A stretch of DNA of 24,907 nucleotides from CAXGUU01 sp964012875 (GTDB lineage Bacteria > Pseudomonadota > Gammaproteobacteria > Ga0077536): the NCBI GenBank assembly GCA_964012875.1, contig CAXGUU010000010.1, positions 1 to 24,907 of the forward strand, written 5' to 3'. Below the pieces are notes generated by a model, which worked only from the letters and a program-made list of their open reading frames with translations, was not told the origin of the DNA and searched no databases. Position numbers and translations under genes: made by a program. How positions within the stretch are numbered: the stretch's first letter is position 1; each line of letters begins with the position of its first letter. Of the stretch, positions 23,389 to 24,907 are shown one piece after another.

Positions 23389-24723
23389 TCAGAAATCGTT
23401 GCGGAACGTCACCATGACCTCGAATCGATCGTAGTCGTTGATGACAATGTTTGACTTATTGTTCGTGTAGCCGATATGTGGTGTGACGCTCCAGTTTTCA
23501 TCGTATTGGAAACGATATTGGCCGATCACACTGTAAAAATCGTCGTCGCGTTTGACTAGAAACGCTGGGTCGGGTTCGTCGTAATCACTGTGCTGGTAGG
23601 TCATTGAAACCGAGAATGTGTGGCGCTCTGCCGGCTGGTAGCTGGCGCCCAGCCGGCCGCCAAAGAACTCGCGACCGAAATGATCGCCCCGAGAGTTGCT
23701 TTGGGTGTCATCAAAACCACCAAACACGCTGGCGAATACGATCGTGGTTCCGCGCAAATCTGCGAACGCGTGTCCGTAGCCAACGCCACCGGTGAAGCGG
23801 TTGACGTCACGGATGCGCTGTTCCGGATAACGAACTAGGGAGAAGTTTGCAAAGGTCGTGATTTGATCGTACTTGCTAGGCGCGTATTGCCATTCGGTGG
23901 TCGCGCCGACGCTCTCTTGGTCACCGCGGATATCGGAGCCACCATCAATTTTTGCGATGTTCGCGTCGGCGGCGAGGCTGAAAGTATTCTTGCCTTGGCG
24001 CTTTTTGATGCCCAGCTGGCCGCTGCCAACTAGAGATGAGAACTCGGCTTCGTCGACCGTTAGTCGGTGGTCGAGACCGATGCGCCCGAACAGACTGACG
24101 CCTCGTTCAACATCCAGCGGGGACGTGAATCGGGTACCAGCGCCGATGGTCCAGATGGGGCTGTTTTGAGCGCCGTCGATAAATACACCGAGATTATTGA
24201 GAAGCGGGATCGGGATAAGTCCGTTGACGCTGGTCGCGCCGTTGACATTGGTGTCGTAACCAATCGCAGTGCTGACCCACGGTCGAAATCTCGTTCTGGT
24301 TGCATCGTGGAATAGTTCGATGTTCGACATGTAGCGCTCGATTGTCTGCAGCGCTTCAGGCGGGACGTCCATTGCCTGCACCTTTTTAAATTCGGCCTTG
24401 GCATCGTCCGTTTCGCCAAGTGCCAGGTAGGCTCGCGCCAGCTCGGCGCGGGCCGGCCCGTGCTCAGGGTTAAGGTCTACGAGCCTTTCTAGTGCGAATA
24501 CGGCGTCTAGTTCGTTGCCCGAATCAAGCGCCGAAAGGCCGAAAAGGTAATCAAAATTAGCGACGCCTGCGAGGTCATTTTCTAGAGGCTTGAGAATATC
24601 GTAGGCGGCCCTAGCGTTGCCTTCGTCGAGCAGCTTTTGGGCAGCGCTGAGCGGGTTTTCATCGGCTTCCGCCACCGTTAGGATGGCAAAGGTGAAAAGT
24701 GTCAACAGTCTTATGTGTATCAT
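23389..24723 (-). CDS. TPR plus outer-membrane beta-barrel protein (Slam/DUF560-like)
   Basis: The 444-residue protein has a signal peptide (MIHIRLLTLFTFAILTVAEA). TPR-like helices follow at about residues 25-125 (A-A-Y-D-I-L-K-P-L-E-N, L-F-G-L-S-A-L-D-S-G, R-A-E-L-A-R-A-Y-L-A-L-G-E). Then comes a series of alternating, aromatic-edged beta strands to a terminal Phe (V-T-F-R-N-D-F), the usual BAM recognition end. This is the architecture of Slam-type surface protein translocators: periplasmic TPRs and a C-terminal barrel of about 14 strands. ATG 24723 gives the best signal peptide; TTG 24738 is alternative. No clear ribosome binding site is seen. The downstream FecR-domain gene follows after a short gap, suggesting a transporter-cargo pair. 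Confidence 0.78.
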   Translation of the reverse strand: MIHIRLLTLFTFAILTVAEADENPLSAAQKLLDEGNARAAYDILKPLENDLAGVANFDYLFGLSALDSGNELDAVFALERLVDLNPEHGPARAELARAYLALGETDDAKAEFKKVQAMDVPPEALQTIERYMSNIELFHDATRTRFRPWVSTAIGYDTNVNGATSVNGLIPIPLLNNLGVFIDGAQNSPIWTIGAGTRFTSPLDVERGVSLFGRIGLDHRLTVDEAEFSSLVGSGQLGIKKRQGKNTFSLAADANIAKIDGGSDIRGDQESVGATTEWQYAPSKYDQITTFANFSLVRYPEQRIRDVNRFTGGVGYGHAFADLRGTTIVFASVFGGFDDTQSNSRGDHFGREFFGGRLGASYQPAERHTFSVSMTYQHSDYDEPDPAFLVKRDDDFYSVIGQYRFQYDENWSVTPHIGYTNNKSNIVINDYDRFEVMVTFRNDF

Positions 24724-24767
24724 CGACGTGAGCAACAAAAATCTTTGTCTTAGGCCCTGATTTACCT

Positions 24768-24788
24768 CGCTTGGAATTGCCCCAAGCG
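24768..24788. other. short hairpin upstream of the Slam-like gene
   Basis: CGCTTGG (24768-24774) pairs with CCAAGCG (24782-24788) around a 7-nt loop, 45 bp before the gene start on the minus strand. It could be part of an operator or leader; there is no direct evidence. The remaining sequence to the window edge shows no gene I can support. Confidence 0.25.
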
Positions 24789-24907
24789 CGCGCGAATTTT
24801 CGCATAAATGCGGCTGCTCGACTACTGAAATGTCATGGTTTTACAACCTCAGAAAGCCTAATCGTTGATGGCGTTGTTGCAGGACAACACCGAATACAGC
24901 TGCCTCA

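Noticed and set aside
24858..24907. Minus-strand frame open at the right window edge, ending LYSVLSCNNAIND
   Set aside because: Only about 15 residues are visible, too few to assign; other frames there are equally short.

Overview
The window looks like chromosome of a GC-moderate, probably marine or environmental Gammaproteobacterium. This is an inference from gene content: acyl-CoA and flavin-enzyme catabolic genes, a YchJ-family protein, a CoA pyrophosphatase, an outer-membrane TPR/beta-barrel protein with a FecR-domain partner, and a palindromic repeat of the REP/RAYT style. No rRNA, tRNA, CRISPR array or intact transposase was seen.

Layout. Positions 1-2.6 kb hold the end of a CaiB/BaiF CoA-transferase, a MAPEG membrane protein, a convergent methyltransferase, a gene-poor stretch with a possible remnant, and a YchJ-family gene. 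Positions 2.8-5.0 kb hold two minus-strand genes: a family-2 amidohydrolase and a phosphoglycerate-mutase-like protein with altered active-site residues. Positions 5.1-5.9 kb are a decayed stretch with the frameshifted C-terminal part of a polysaccharide flippase. Positions 5.9-9.0 kb (plus strand) carry a CDP-alcohol phosphatidyltransferase with an extra N-terminal domain and a tungsten/molybdopterin aldehyde:ferredoxin oxidoreductase. A 78-bp palindromic element separates this from a minus-strand pair: a broken FAD monooxygenase and an NTF2/SnoaL-like protein.

Positions 10.7-14.2 kb (plus) form a run of acyl-CoA synthetase, acyl-CoA-dehydrogenase-like flavoprotein and short-chain dehydrogenase, followed by the remnant of a Ser/Thr kinase gene. 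Positions 14.9-19.7 kb (minus) form a tightly packed group: two acyl-CoA dehydrogenases, DUF3237, a luciferase-like monooxygenase and an acetoacetate-decarboxylase-fold protein. Together with the synthetase run, the NTF2-like protein and the ruined monooxygenase, this looks like a catabolic island that activates an unknown carboxylic acid to a CoA ester, dehydrogenates it and processes it with flavin oxygenases. The substrate cannot be read from the sequence.

A NUDIX CoA pyrophosphatase (plus) follows. The window ends with a two-gene minus-strand operon: a TPR plus beta-barrel outer-membrane protein of Slam-like architecture, then a secreted 924-residue FecR-domain protein with two tandem barrel-like modules. 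This pair is the best candidate for an under-described system, namely a Slam/type XI-like exporter with a non-lipidated cargo.

At least three genes are clearly broken (flippase, FAD monooxygenase, kinase). The region is therefore shedding genes, although single-base shifts in homopolymers could also be assembly errors.
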